64,000 bases of DNA. Source: an uncultured Dysgonomonas sp. Lineage in GTDB: Bacteria > Bacteroidota > Bacteroidia > Bacteroidales > Dysgonomonadaceae. The stretch lies in the NCBI GenBank assembly GCA_900556485.1, contig USOX01000010.1:1-64000 (forward strand), read 5' to 3'. The notes below the pieces were generated by a model. It did not search any database. It was not told where the DNA came from and saw only the letters and a program-made list of their open reading frames with translations. This document shows, piece after piece, positions 1 through 9,089 of this stretch (positions within the stretch are counted from its first letter, which is position 1; every line of letters begins with the position of its first letter). The position numbers and the translations under genes are program-made.

Positions 1-9
1 TAACCAATC

Positions 10-1830
10 TCAGCCGAGACACTTAGTGGTATACTTTTCAATTACTAAGTGGACTACTTTTCGATTATTATTTACATTTAGAATATCTTGAAGAAATGTA
101 TGTTCATCAATATTTTTTTCTGTATTTGAATTTAAGAATTGAATATGCACAGGGTTTGATAATCGTTTATCTACAATTTCTTTTCCATATAATAACCCTT
201 CAAACCAAACTAAATATTCATTTCTTGAGAGTTTAACAAAACTGCTCTCATAAGGTACTAATGTGTTGTGAAAACTATAGCCAAAATATTTATTATTTAT
301 ATTAATCTTTATAACAATTAGTTCAATATTGTCGACTTGTTTGATAGCTTCTGAAATTGCTGAAATTTCTTTTTTCTTTATTTTAAAAGGAAGATGTAAA
401 GCACATGTCTTGTAATTATTCTTTTTACTATCATTTAGAATATTTACTAAACTATTAGTTAGTTTTTCAAGATATGAAGTTTCTGATTCTTCATCAGCAA
501 GAACCTCTAATGTTTTATATAGTCCACTAGAATCTAAACAAACAGTATATGCGAAATATTTAGTAATTTCTTTTGTATCCTTATTTATTTTATGAGAACT
601 GCCAACCCCTAATATCAGACAGTCTTTATTACTTGGCTTTACTACCCAAGGAATTCCACCCATTTTAGCAAACATTGCTAAAGCAATATTAGATGTAGAC
701 CATTTTAAAGAATTACGCTCACTGAGTTTTCTATAATTTACAACTTGTAAAGGTAAACTGTTCTTTATGAAATTATATTTCAAAAAATAATAATGATTTG
801 AGGCTGGGATATCTTCAATATCTATTGCACAATCTTCAATATATATTCCTATAACTTTTTTTTCAGGATTGTTATCTTGAAGATTTTTCACATTTTCTAC
901 AACTTGTAATAATTCAGTTTTAGTATAGTTTTCAATCTTTATTTGTATAACATTCTTTACATTAATATTTATACCAAACATTTGTTCAAGCCCAGGAAAT
1001 GTTCCTGGATTTAACTTACCTGTTAAACTTAAATATAATTCATTAGCAAAGGATTTAAAACGTTCTTCAAATATAAAAGCAAATATTACTTCTTTATTGA
1101 CATTTAAATATGGACCAAAATTTCTAATTCCTTGAAATTGAGAATTTGCGGTATTTCCATTATTAAATATATATTCTTTTTTATTTAAATGGAAAACAGT
1201 TGTTTCAACTAAATTATTTCTCAGTTGTATTGGCTGGTCTGATACACCTATATTTTGAATTTTATCGTAAATTTTCCCTAGAAATTTTTGTATCAGATTA
1301 TATTTATCAGAATAATAGTTTTTATTACTTCTACCATGTGCATCCAAGCTTAAACTCAGTATTTGAACATTCTTATCAAATGGAGTATCTTTATTTTTAT
1401 CAAACTTAAAGTCTATAATAAAACCATAAATATTTTGCTCTTCTAAATAATATGGGCTCATAGAAATAATTCTATTGCCTTCAGAGAAAGATTCTATAAT
1501 GAAATAAATATAATCATCTGTAAATCTATTTTCTACATTGTACTGAAAAGGAATTTCTTGATTTGCTATTGTATTAACTAATTGATTTAATAAAAACTTT
1601 TTTGATAATCCAATAATATCAGTTGAATGCACAGTAAATTCTTCGAATTCATTCCTTGGAATAAAAGAGACCCAATATGATTGACGTTCTTTTGAATATT
1701 CTTCCTTTGGTAGGTCATATAAATATAATCCATCTTCCTTTATTTCATCTTGTTTTTTAAGCTTCCTAAATATCTTATAAGAAAAATATTTATTAGAAAC
1801 AGGTATTATATTCAATCTAATATTTGCCAT
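10..1830 (-). CDS. Prokaryotic Argonaute (MID-PIWI) protein, probably catalytically inactive
   Basis: 606 residues. The PIWI signature is clear: residues about 345-362 give the MID pocket pattern (HYYFLK...LPLQ), followed by SNIALAMFAKMGGIPW at about 380-395. The usual first catalytic aspartate (GxDxSH) reads GVGSSHK at about 408-414, and the later Asp-Gly position reads LHLPFKI at about 478, so the nuclease tetrad seems lost. About 230 residues precede MID, longer than in short pAgos, so an N/L1-type region or long-B relationship is likely. By family knowledge, inactive pAgos use small RNA or DNA guides to trigger a neighbouring effector; any partner would lie beyond the left edge. The last 20 residues do not resemble the usual pAgo C-terminus. 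The family call is firm; subtype and role are inferred. Confidence 0.85.
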   Translation of the reverse strand: MANIRLNIIPVSNKYFSYKIFRKLKKQDEIKEDGLYLYDLPKEEYSKERQSYWVSFIPRNEFEEFTVHSTDIIGLSKKFLLNQLVNTIANQEIPFQYNVENRFTDDYIYFIIESFSEGNRIISMSPYYLEEQNIYGFIIDFKFDKNKDTPFDKNVQILSLSLDAHGRSNKNYYSDKYNLIQKFLGKIYDKIQNIGVSDQPIQLRNNLVETTVFHLNKKEYIFNNGNTANSQFQGIRNFGPYLNVNKEVIFAFIFEERFKSFANELYLSLTGKLNPGTFPGLEQMFGININVKNVIQIKIENYTKTELLQVVENVKNLQDNNPEKKVIGIYIEDCAIDIEDIPASNHYYFLKYNFIKNSLPLQVVNYRKLSERNSLKWSTSNIALAMFAKMGGIPWVVKPSNKDCLILGVGSSHKINKDTKEITKYFAYTVCLDSSGLYKTLEVLADEESETSYLEKLTNSLVNILNDSKKNNYKTCALHLPFKIKKKEISAISEAIKQVDNIELIVIKININNKYFGYSFHNTLVPYESSFVKLSRNEYLVWFEGLLYGKEIVDKRLSNPVHIQFLNSNTEKNIDEHTFLQDILNVNNNRKVVHLVIEKYTTKCLG

Positions 1831-1970
1831 TTTATACTATTATTTTTTAGATAGTTATCTAATTGCGAATATACTAATTATTTTTTAACATTTTCTGACA
1901 ATATGTAAATTGTTTTGTATATTAGCTTTTAGTTTATAGCCGCTATAATAACCTCTAAAAAAGTACAGAT

Positions 1971-2252
1971 ATGTTTTCAAATAGTAATGAAAAATTAGAT
2001 TTAATAATCAATGAACTGTCATCTCTAAAAAAAGAAATTAATGAGCTTAATTCTAAAATTGATAATTTAAAAGAAGAGAATGAAGGATTAAAAGAATATA
2101 TTAAAAAAGTGGGAAATACAATAATAGATAATCAAAGAATAATAGATGGTCACATAATAAAATACAAAGAAGATTATCTGGAACCTACTTATATAAATGC
2201 AGGGAATGCAGCACAATGGATATATGATATCAAAGATAAATTGAGAAAATAA
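1971..2252 (+). CDS. Small coiled-coil protein of unknown function
   Basis: 93 residues, rich in Lys, Glu, Asn and Ile. Residues about 8-46 form a heptad-like coiled coil (LSSLKKEINELNSKIDNLK). The C-terminal part (about 65-93, ending WIYDIKDKLRK) may be a short amphipathic helix. There is no signal peptide or membrane segment, so it is probably cytoplasmic. It is transcribed divergently from the Argonaute gene with about 140 bases between them, and shares that gene's AT-rich composition. I do not recognise the family. It could be an accessory subunit of the neighbouring system or an unrelated island gene. Confidence 0.6.
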   Translation: MFSNSNEKLDLIINELSSLKKEINELNSKIDNLKEENEGLKEYIKKVGNTIIDNQRIIDGHIIKYKEDYLEPTYINAGNAAQWIYDIKDKLRK

Positions 2253-2337
2253 TCTCAATAATTTTAAATCAACTACAAATGTCTAATTATAAGATATTTT
2301 AGGGTTAAACACTTACACCTTAAAATCATTTAACTAT

Positions 2338-2496
2338 GATATGCCGGCGCATGCCAAGTCTACATTAGCAGGAGTTAGTTTGACTATCCCCATAACAGGA
2401 GGTAAACTAAATATGGGAACATGGCAAGGTATATATTTATGTGAATTTCGTAATCAGGGAGGACGGCGTAAAATTGTTGCTACTGTTGTAGGATAA
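2338..2496 (+). pseudogene. yjbQ: 3' remnant of a YjbQ (UPF0047) gene
   Basis: Reading from 2338 gives [12 protein letters not shown], then [19 protein letters not shown] and [13 protein letters not shown], stopping with TAA at 2494-2496. This is the C-terminal third of the YjbQ/UPF0047 family (secondary thiamine-phosphate synthase type), including its conserved MPAH and [11 protein letters not shown] motifs. Upstream in the same frame the sequence no longer resembles the family and no full-length ORF exists, so the first two thirds are missing. The remnant lies exactly where the accessory Argonaute segment meets core genes, which suggests that insertion or deletion of the island cut the gene. 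Confidence 0.85.
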
Positions 2497-2569
2497 TAAA
2501 AAGTTAGAAACTATTAAGAATTTATCCGAAAATATAGCAATAAGTATAATTAAATAGCCTATATTTTTC

Positions 2570-2577
2570 TATCTTTG
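2570..2577 (+). promoter_or_regulatory. Bacteroidota -7 promoter element for pepD
   Basis: TATCTTTG matches TAnnTTTG and lies 32 bases before the pepD start codon. No convincing -33 TTG box is seen. Confidence 0.6.
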
Positions 2578-2609
2578 TTACTATTCGTAACTTAAAACAT
2601 AATTAAAAT

Positions 2610-4064
2610 ATGTCGAAAGAAATACTTAATCTAAAACCGCAACAATTGTGGAAGCACTTCTACGATTTAACACAAATTCCTCGTCCAACCGGACAAATGG
2701 AGGAAGTCACTAAATTTGTAATTAACTTTGGTAAATCGCTTGGGCTGGATGTAAAACAGGACGAAGTAGGAAATGTATTGATAACAAAACCTGCTACACC
2801 GGGAATGGAGAATGTTCCTGTAGTGATACTTCAGTCGCATCTGGATATGGTTCCTCAAAAGAACTCGGATGTAAAGCATGATTTTACTAAAGATCCTATA
2901 GACCCTTGGGTTGATGGTAATCTGGTAAGGGCTCGTTCTACTACATTAGGTGCTGATAATGGTATTGGTGCTGCTGCTATGATGGCTGTATTGGAAGATA
3001 ATACACTGAAACATGGTAAAATAGAAGCTCTCTTTACTATCGATGAAGAAGTTGGTATGGTAGGTGCTATGGGCTTAAAACCAGGTTTTTTGTCTGGAGA
3101 TATTCTTTTGAATCTTGATACAGAAGAAATTGGAGAGCTTTGTGTAGGTTGTGCAGGTGGTGCAGATGTAAATGCAGACTGGCACTTCAAAGATGTGGAG
3201 GTTCCTACCGGCGATGTCGCTTATAAGGTGAATGTAAAAGGCCTGAAAGGTGGACACTCAGGAACTGAAATTCATTTAGGTAGAGCTAATGCTAATAAGT
3301 TGTTGTTCTATTTTTTGAAAGAAGCAGTTAGCAATTATGAAGTACGATTGTCTTTTGTAGATGGCGGTTCGTTAAGAAATGCTATTCCTCGCGAAGCTTA
3401 TGCAATTGTAACATTGCCTGAGGAGGATGTTGCGGACTTCATGGAATTGGTGGAAGAATATGAAGGTATCTTCAAAGAAGAATACAAAGCAGTAGAAACT
3501 AATCTTTCTTTTAAAGCTGAAAAAACAGATTTACCTACTACTCTTATTCCGGAAGAAATTCAAGATAGCCTGATCAATGCAGTTGTTGGTTGTCAGAATG
3601 GAGTTATTGGTATGTTGACAGAGTTTGAAGGTATTGTAGAGACTTCAACAAATCTGGCATCGATTAAATCTGCTCCCGGACATATTGCTGCTAAGATGTT
3701 GGCACGTAGTTCATCTGAAACTCGTAAGGGCGAAATTTGCTCAAGTCTTGAAAGCGTATTTGCTTTAGCTGGTGCAAAAGTTTCTATCGAAAATCCTTAT
3801 CCGGGATGGCAACCAAATGCTAAGTCGGATACTCTAAATATGATGTCGGCTCTTTATACAGAAATGTATGGAGAAAAGGCTCATGTGGTAGTGGTTCATG
3901 CCGGACTTGAATGTGGTATCATCCTTTCGAGTACTCCGGGGCTGGATATTGTTTCATTTGGACCTACAATCTTAAATGCACACTCTCCGGATGAATATGT
4001 AGAAATAGACACAACAGAAAGATTCTATGAGTATCTGATAAAGACTTTAGAAAGAATCAAATAA
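2610..4064 (+). CDS. pepD: Aminoacyl-histidine dipeptidase (M20C)
   Basis: 484 residues, the usual length for PepD, a cytosolic metallopeptidase that cleaves Xaa-His dipeptides. The M20 metal sites are visible: QSHLDMV with His78 and Asp80, bridging Asp116 in GADNG, catalytic DEE at about 145-147, a further Asp in LNLDTEE at about 170, and the distal His in NAHSPDEY near the C-terminus. The lid domain occupies roughly residues 205-385. No signal peptide is present. It is a single gene with its own -7 element upstream and a strong terminator just downstream, so it is probably monocistronic. Confidence 0.93.
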   Translation: MSKEILNLKPQQLWKHFYDLTQIPRPTGQMEEVTKFVINFGKSLGLDVKQDEVGNVLITKPATPGMENVPVVILQSHLDMVPQKNSDVKHDFTKDPIDPWVDGNLVRARSTTLGADNGIGAAAMMAVLEDNTLKHGKIEALFTIDEEVGMVGAMGLKPGFLSGDILLNLDTEEIGELCVGCAGGADVNADWHFKDVEVPTGDVAYKVNVKGLKGGHSGTEIHLGRANANKLLFYFLKEAVSNYEVRLSFVDGGSLRNAIPREAYAIVTLPEEDVADFMELVEEYEGIFKEEYKAVETNLSFKAEKTDLPTTLIPEEIQDSLINAVVGCQNGVIGMLTEFEGIVETSTNLASIKSAPGHIAAKMLARSSSETRKGEICSSLESVFALAGAKVSIENPYPGWQPNAKSDTLNMMSALYTEMYGEKAHVVVVHAGLECGIILSSTPGLDIVSFGPTILNAHSPDEYVEIDTTERFYEYLIKTLERIK

Positions 4065-4074
4065 AAATAAAGTG

Positions 4075-4102
4075 TAGCGGGAAATTTTCCCGCTATTTTT
4101 TT
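4075..4102 (+). terminator. Rho-independent terminator after pepD
   Basis: The arms TAGCGGGAAA and TTTCCCGCTA pair directly and are followed by a run of T residues. It begins about 10 bases after the pepD stop codon. Confidence 0.85.
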
Positions 4103-4162
4103 GTCCGTTTGTTATGGATTTTTTCAATTTCGTTTATCTATATATAAAGTAAAGAATATATT

Positions 4163-4876
4163 ATGAAACGAATGAAACTGATTTTATTTCTTTTATCTGT
4201 CACTTTTAGCATATCTCTATCAGGTCAAACCAAAGAGGAGAAGGTATTTGTACAGTACGAAACGATGCCATCTTATCCTGATGGTGTAAAAGCGATGTAT
4301 GATTTTATTAAAGAACATCTTCTTTATCCTGTTTCTGCTATTGAAGAGAAGGTAGAAGGACGTGTAATGGTAAGGTTCCTTGTTTCGAGGACGGGTTGTA
4401 TAGAGGATGCTCAGGTAATAAAAGGTATTCATCCAGATTGCGATAGTATAGCTGTTCGGATTGTTCGGAAAATGCCAAAGTGGATTCCAGGGTCATCGAG
4501 AGGGATAGCCAATTCTGTATATTTTACTTTACCTATACATTTTAAACTGTCAGATGCTACTGATGAAAATACAATTTGTTTTATCCCTGATGAATATGCC
4601 TCATATCCGGGTGGCACTGAAGCAATGCTTAAGTTTATAAAAGAAAATCTGAGGTGGCCTAATACGGAGTTTGATTTTCAAGGTCGAGTAATTCTGCGTT
4701 TTTTAGTTACTAACGAAGGGAAGATAGATAGAGTGGAAGTGCTTAGAGGTATAGACCCGAAGGTTGATATTGAAGCGATAAAGGTAATCAATCTGATGCC
4801 TGACTGGATACCGGGAAAATACAAGGGCAAGAGTATTAATACCTATTTTACAATACCAGTTTCCTTTAGGCTTTGA
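4163..4876 (+). CDS. Secreted protein with two tandem TonB C-terminal-like domains
   Basis: 237 residues. A signal peptide (about 1-22, ending near SLSGQ) is followed by two similar units at about 28-132 and 137-237. Each has the pattern YPxGxxAMxxFIKExLxxP, GRVxxRFLVxxxGxIxxxxVxxGI and MPxWIPGxxxG, the TonB_C fold used by Bacteroidota energy transducers. Unlike true TonB it has no inner-membrane anchor or proline-rich spacer, so it is probably a periplasmic or envelope protein that borrows the fold. It lies just upstream of a TonB-dependent receptor, but a 146-base gap argues against tight coupling. Precise function unknown. Confidence 0.75.
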   Translation: MKRMKLILFLLSVTFSISLSGQTKEEKVFVQYETMPSYPDGVKAMYDFIKEHLLYPVSAIEEKVEGRVMVRFLVSRTGCIEDAQVIKGIHPDCDSIAVRIVRKMPKWIPGSSRGIANSVYFTLPIHFKLSDATDENTICFIPDEYASYPGGTEAMLKFIKENLRWPNTEFDFQGRVILRFLVTNEGKIDRVEVLRGIDPKVDIEAIKVINLMPDWIPGKYKGKSINTYFTIPVSFRL

Positions 4877-5022
4877 ATTATATGCTTATAATAATAGATT
4901 GTTTGCGAAAATAGGATATTATTAAAATCAATAAGAAAAACGTCACAAAAACATAACAGTTGATTAACTTATTCATATCCGTTTTGTAACAATAAAAGGT
5001 GAGTTTTGCATAAAAAAAGAAT

Positions 5023-7752
5023 ATGCACCAATCGAACTTACTAAACATTAAGATAACGTTCTTAATAATTTTTATTAACTCATTTTTAGGACTTAGTGCT
5101 CAGTCTATAACCGGAGTAGTAACAGACATCAAAACACATGAAACGTTACCAGGCGTTACCATTGCCGTAAAAAGTTCTACAACAGCTACAGTGAGCGATA
5201 TCGATGGTAATTATACATTAGATCTTATTCCGGGTAAATATACCATTGCTATTACATATATATCTTATACGCCAATAGAGGTAACAGATGTAGTGATAGA
5301 AAAAGATAAGCCTACAGTGCTTAATATTGAAATGAAAGAGGCTCCTCAGAACCTGAGTGAAGTAATAGTTGTTGCCCAGGCTAATATGGAGGCAGAGCGT
5401 AACCTGCAATTGGAAAGACAAAATGCAACAGTAGCAATAGAAAATCTGGGGGCAAGAGAGATGTCAACCAAAGGGCTATCTACAGTAGCCGATGGAATAA
5501 AGAAAATCACGGGTATATCTATGGAAGGAAATAGCAAAGTCTACGTTCGTGGACTTGGAGACAGGTATAGTATGACTTCCTTAAATGGTTTTCCTATAGC
5601 ATCACCTAATCCGGATAACAAGTTGATACCATTGACTTTATTTCCTACTTCGGTGGTTAAGAATATATCAGTGAGTAAGGTATATCAGCCATCTGTTTTC
5701 GGTGATTACTCAGGGGCACATATTGATATAGAAACGAAGGATAATATAGGTAATGATTATATCACATTTGGTATATCGACCGGAGGTAAGACCAACACAT
5801 TATTTTCTGATTTCTATTCGTCGGATAAAGGTGGTGTTGGTATTCCATATTTAGGGATTAGTAAAGGGCTGAATTTGAAAGACAATATAAAAGATATGCG
5901 TTCAGATGATTTTGATAACTATCAGTTAACCCATAACCCATTTAAAACATCGTTTGCCATTGATAAACAAACTGCTATGCCCGAATTGGGACTTGAATTT
6001 GGAATTGGTAAGTCTTGGAATGTAGGTGGACAAAAATTGAATGCATTATTTGCTATAAACTTCAATAATGATTACACTATTTATGATGATGCTTATGTAT
6101 CAACAGTGAATGCACAAGGGATAGTTCGTGATCAGTTTTATTATAACAAATATAGTTATGAGACCACTACTACAATGCTAGGTAGAGTTAATTATACATT
6201 GAGGAAGAATGATATGTTGTCGTACAACATCATGTATGTAAATAATACAGAAGATGATTTTACTGAACGTGATGGGTTTGATGCAGAAGGAATTGATCTG
6301 AAAGGAAGTAATAGTGTCTATCATATTTATTCACTTTTGAATAACCAGCTAACAGGGAAACACCAGTTTATGGATAGCCGCATATTTACAGACTGGCAGG
6401 TATCATATGGAAGGACTACAAGCGATGAGCCTGATCGTAGACAGGTAATGTTTACAAAAAATGATGATGGTTCGCTTTCACTCTTTAAGTTGAATCAGCA
6501 AGAAACAATGCGCTATTTTGGAGAGCTGTTTGAAGACGAATGGAATGGAGATATTAAGTTGAGGTATGATTTGAATAAGAATAATGACAGAACTACATTT
6601 ATCCGTATCGGAGAGTCGATTCGGAATAAATCGAGAGATTTTTATTCTGCTAATTTTTATTACAATGTAAAAGGCATATCCCCTAGTATTAATAATATAT
6701 ACGATACTGATGATTATCTCAATTACGAGAATGTTGCTAATGGGCTGATTTCAATAGATAAAAATTCTCAGCCTCGGAATAAGTATTTTGCAGGAGCTGA
6801 TATTTATGCAACATTTATTGATTTCGAATATTACCCAATAAAGGAATTGCTGATTGCCGGAGGGGTACGATATGAGCATGCGGAACAATGGGTAAGATAT
6901 TGGACTGATGCTGCGGAGGAAAAGAAAGCTAAGCTGAATGCAGATGACCTCTTCCCTGCACTAAATTTAAAGTATAATCCTCGTAATAATCAGAATATAC
7001 GATTGAGTTTATCCCGTACAATCACACGTCCTTCATTTATAGAAATGGCTCCATTCGAATACAAAGAATCATATGGAGGAGCAACTGTAAGGGGTAATAC
7101 AGATATACAGAACGGATATAACTATAATGTTGATTTACGATACGAGCTATTTTGTGGGTATGGAGATATGTTTTCATTAGGAGCCTATTACAAACATTTA
7201 GATTCTCCGATCGAGCGTGTACAAGAATACTCGGGTTCACTTATTCAAAGCTTCCGGAATGTTGATAAGGGTACTGTAGCCGGAGCTGAATTAGAGATTC
7301 GTAAATATCTGACAAAAGATTTGAAGATAGATTTTAATGCTTCTTATATCTATACACATATATCCCTTCCCGAGAATGGATTATATACAGATAAATCACG
7401 AGAGCTACAGGGGGCATCACCTTATCTTGTAAATCTGGATGTGAATTATTCGCCCAAATTTTCGAATGAGCGGGAATTATCTCTATCTGCAGTATATAAT
7501 CTGCAAGGACCACGGATTAATTCAGTTGGTATCAATGGAGTAAGCAATGTGATAGAAGAATCTTTTAACTCATTGGACTTTATTACTGCTTATTCGTTAA
7601 ACCCTAAGGTGAAAATAAAACTTCAGGCAAAGAATCTGATAAATCAAAAGCAAAAATATACACAGGAAATAAAAGAAACAGGTAATGACGAAACTGTACA
7701 ATATTATAAAAAAGGTCTAAGTTTTGGAATTGGTTTCTCTATGAACTTTTAA
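5023..7752 (+). CDS. TonB-dependent outer-membrane receptor with carboxypeptidase-like N-domain
   Basis: 909 residues. Signal peptide about 1-27, then a carboxypeptidase-regulatory-like beta domain (about 28-115, ITGVVTDIKTHETLPGV), a plug domain (about 130-245, with VYVRGLGDRY), and a long beta-barrel ending in aromatic FGIGFSMNF. This arrangement is typical of Bacteroidota receptors that import large ligands using TonB energy. No SusD partner follows; the next gene, 25 bases downstream, encodes a probable surface lipoprotein and is likely co-transcribed. The ligand cannot be read from the sequence. Confidence 0.92.
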   Translation: MHQSNLLNIKITFLIIFINSFLGLSAQSITGVVTDIKTHETLPGVTIAVKSSTTATVSDIDGNYTLDLIPGKYTIAITYISYTPIEVTDVVIEKDKPTVLNIEMKEAPQNLSEVIVVAQANMEAERNLQLERQNATVAIENLGAREMSTKGLSTVADGIKKITGISMEGNSKVYVRGLGDRYSMTSLNGFPIASPNPDNKLIPLTLFPTSVVKNISVSKVYQPSVFGDYSGAHIDIETKDNIGNDYITFGISTGGKTNTLFSDFYSSDKGGVGIPYLGISKGLNLKDNIKDMRSDDFDNYQLTHNPFKTSFAIDKQTAMPELGLEFGIGKSWNVGGQKLNALFAINFNNDYTIYDDAYVSTVNAQGIVRDQFYYNKYSYETTTTMLGRVNYTLRKNDMLSYNIMYVNNTEDDFTERDGFDAEGIDLKGSNSVYHIYSLLNNQLTGKHQFMDSRIFTDWQVSYGRTTSDEPDRRQVMFTKNDDGSLSLFKLNQQETMRYFGELFEDEWNGDIKLRYDLNKNNDRTTFIRIGESIRNKSRDFYSANFYYNVKGISPSINNIYDTDDYLNYENVANGLISIDKNSQPRNKYFAGADIYATFIDFEYYPIKELLIAGGVRYEHAEQWVRYWTDAAEEKKAKLNADDLFPALNLKYNPRNNQNIRLSLSRTITRPSFIEMAPFEYKESYGGATVRGNTDIQNGYNYNVDLRYELFCGYGDMFSLGAYYKHLDSPIERVQEYSGSLIQSFRNVDKGTVAGAELEIRKYLTKDLKIDFNASYIYTHISLPENGLYTDKSRELQGASPYLVNLDVNYSPKFSNERELSLSAVYNLQGPRINSVGINGVSNVIEESFNSLDFITAYSLNPKVKIKLQAKNLINQKQKYTQEIKETGNDETVQYYKKGLSFGIGFSMNF

Positions 7753-7777
7753 TAACCCATTATTTAATTAATTATAA

Positions 7778-9031
7778 ATGATTATGAAGAATTATTTAAC
7801 AAGAATCAGCTATTTATCTCTAGTTTTGACTGTTATGGCAACAAGCCTATTTGTTAGCTGTAGTGACGATGATGATCCTAAAAACGAACCTTTGCCAGAG
7901 AATGTATTGAAAGGTGAATTGAAGTCAGAAAAGACTCTGTTAGCGGGTAAAACCTATGAATTGGTAGGCGGTTATCAAGTTAAAGACGGAGGAAATCTTA
8001 TCATAGAAGAAGGAGTGACAATAAAGGCTACTCGTACTATTGATGGTCAACCTGACTATATTATCGTGGAACAAGGGGGTAAAATCAATGCTGAAGGAAC
8101 CAAAGATAAACCAATTGTTATGACCTCTACTAAAGAAGGTCCTGGAGCTTGGGGTGGATTACATATTTGTGGTAGAGCTCCAATCAATTTATCAGGAGGA
8201 ACTGGCAAATCGGAGATTGGAAATGCTACATTTGGGGGAACTGATGCTGCTGATAATTCAGGTTCGCTTCGTTATGTTCGTCTTGAATATACCGGTTTTG
8301 CTTTTAGCGAAACAAAGGAATCGAATGGATTAACAATGTATGGAGTGGGGCATGGAACTACAGTTGAATATATACAGGTGTATAAGGGATCTGATGATGG
8401 TTTTGAGTGGTTTGGTGGAACTGTTAATGCAAGGTATTTAGTATCTACTCATAGTGAAGATGATTCTTTCGACTGGACTGATGGATGGATCGGCAAAGGA
8501 CAATTTTGGGTGGCAATACAAGATCAAACGAATCCTTCTGCAGATGGTACTGCAAATGGTGATTGTTTGATAGAAGCAGACAACCGTGAAGATAATTTTG
8601 GTAATACGCCTGTATCTTGTCCTATCCTTTCTAACCTAACGTTGGTAGGTAATAATGATACGAATAAACAGCAAAGAGGGATCAGATTGCGTGCCGGAAC
8701 AAATATCAAGCTTTATAATACATTGGTTGTAGGTAAGCCTAAATCGGTAACAACAGCGACTACTGAGACAGAACAAAGCTTCCTTCAAGGAAAATCTGTT
8801 ATTGAATACTTACATGCAGATAAGGGATTCACTTATGAAGATAATGCGAATCTGGCATTAGATACCAAGACAGGTAATGCTATTGATCAAGTAATTCAAT
8901 TTACAAATGGATATATTGGTACTATTGATGGTGGAATAGATTTGTCATCTGATGGATTTTTCACCAGAGCAGAATATAAAGGAGCTGTTTCGGCAGACAA
9001 TGACTGGACTGCAGGATGGACTAAGAAATAA
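7778..9031 (+). CDS. Surface-exposed lipoprotein, partner of the upstream TonB receptor
   Basis: 417 residues. A lipobox gives Cys28 followed by SDDDDDP, which matches the Bacteroidota lipoprotein export signal (acidic residues right after Cys), so surface display is expected. The body has repeated short beta-strands and glycine turns (for example GGNLIIEEGVTIKA, then GGKINAEGTKDKP), compatible with a right-handed parallel beta-helix. The stretch DDGFEWFGGTVNARY is also notable. It sits 25 bases after the receptor and ends at a shared terminator. By analogy with SusC/SusD pairs it may capture the ligand, but it is not a SusD homologue. Start ATG at 7778; an ATG at 7784 is equally possible. 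Confidence 0.7.
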   Translation: MIMKNYLTRISYLSLVLTVMATSLFVSCSDDDDPKNEPLPENVLKGELKSEKTLLAGKTYELVGGYQVKDGGNLIIEEGVTIKATRTIDGQPDYIIVEQGGKINAEGTKDKPIVMTSTKEGPGAWGGLHICGRAPINLSGGTGKSEIGNATFGGTDAADNSGSLRYVRLEYTGFAFSETKESNGLTMYGVGHGTTVEYIQVYKGSDDGFEWFGGTVNARYLVSTHSEDDSFDWTDGWIGKGQFWVAIQDQTNPSADGTANGDCLIEADNREDNFGNTPVSCPILSNLTLVGNNDTNKQQRGIRLRAGTNIKLYNTLVVGKPKSVTTATTETEQSFLQGKSVIEYLHADKGFTYEDNANLALDTKTGNAIDQVIQFTNGYIGTIDGGIDLSSDGFFTRAEYKGAVSADNDWTAGWTKK

Positions 9032-9050
9032 GATAATTGATATATATCAA

Positions 9051-9089
9051 GAAAAAGACAAAGGCGATTATCTCCTTTGTCTCTTTCTT
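9051..9089. terminator. Bidirectional terminator between convergent genes
   Basis: AGACAAAGG (9056-9064) pairs with CCTTTGTCT (9074-9082) across a 9-base loop, flanked by A-rich and T-rich tracts. It serves the lipoprotein gene on + and ndh on -. Confidence 0.75.

Noticed and set aside
2855..3190. Antisense ORFs inside pepD and similar shadows in other core genes
   Set aside because: They lie opposite conserved coding sequence and have no family resemblance.
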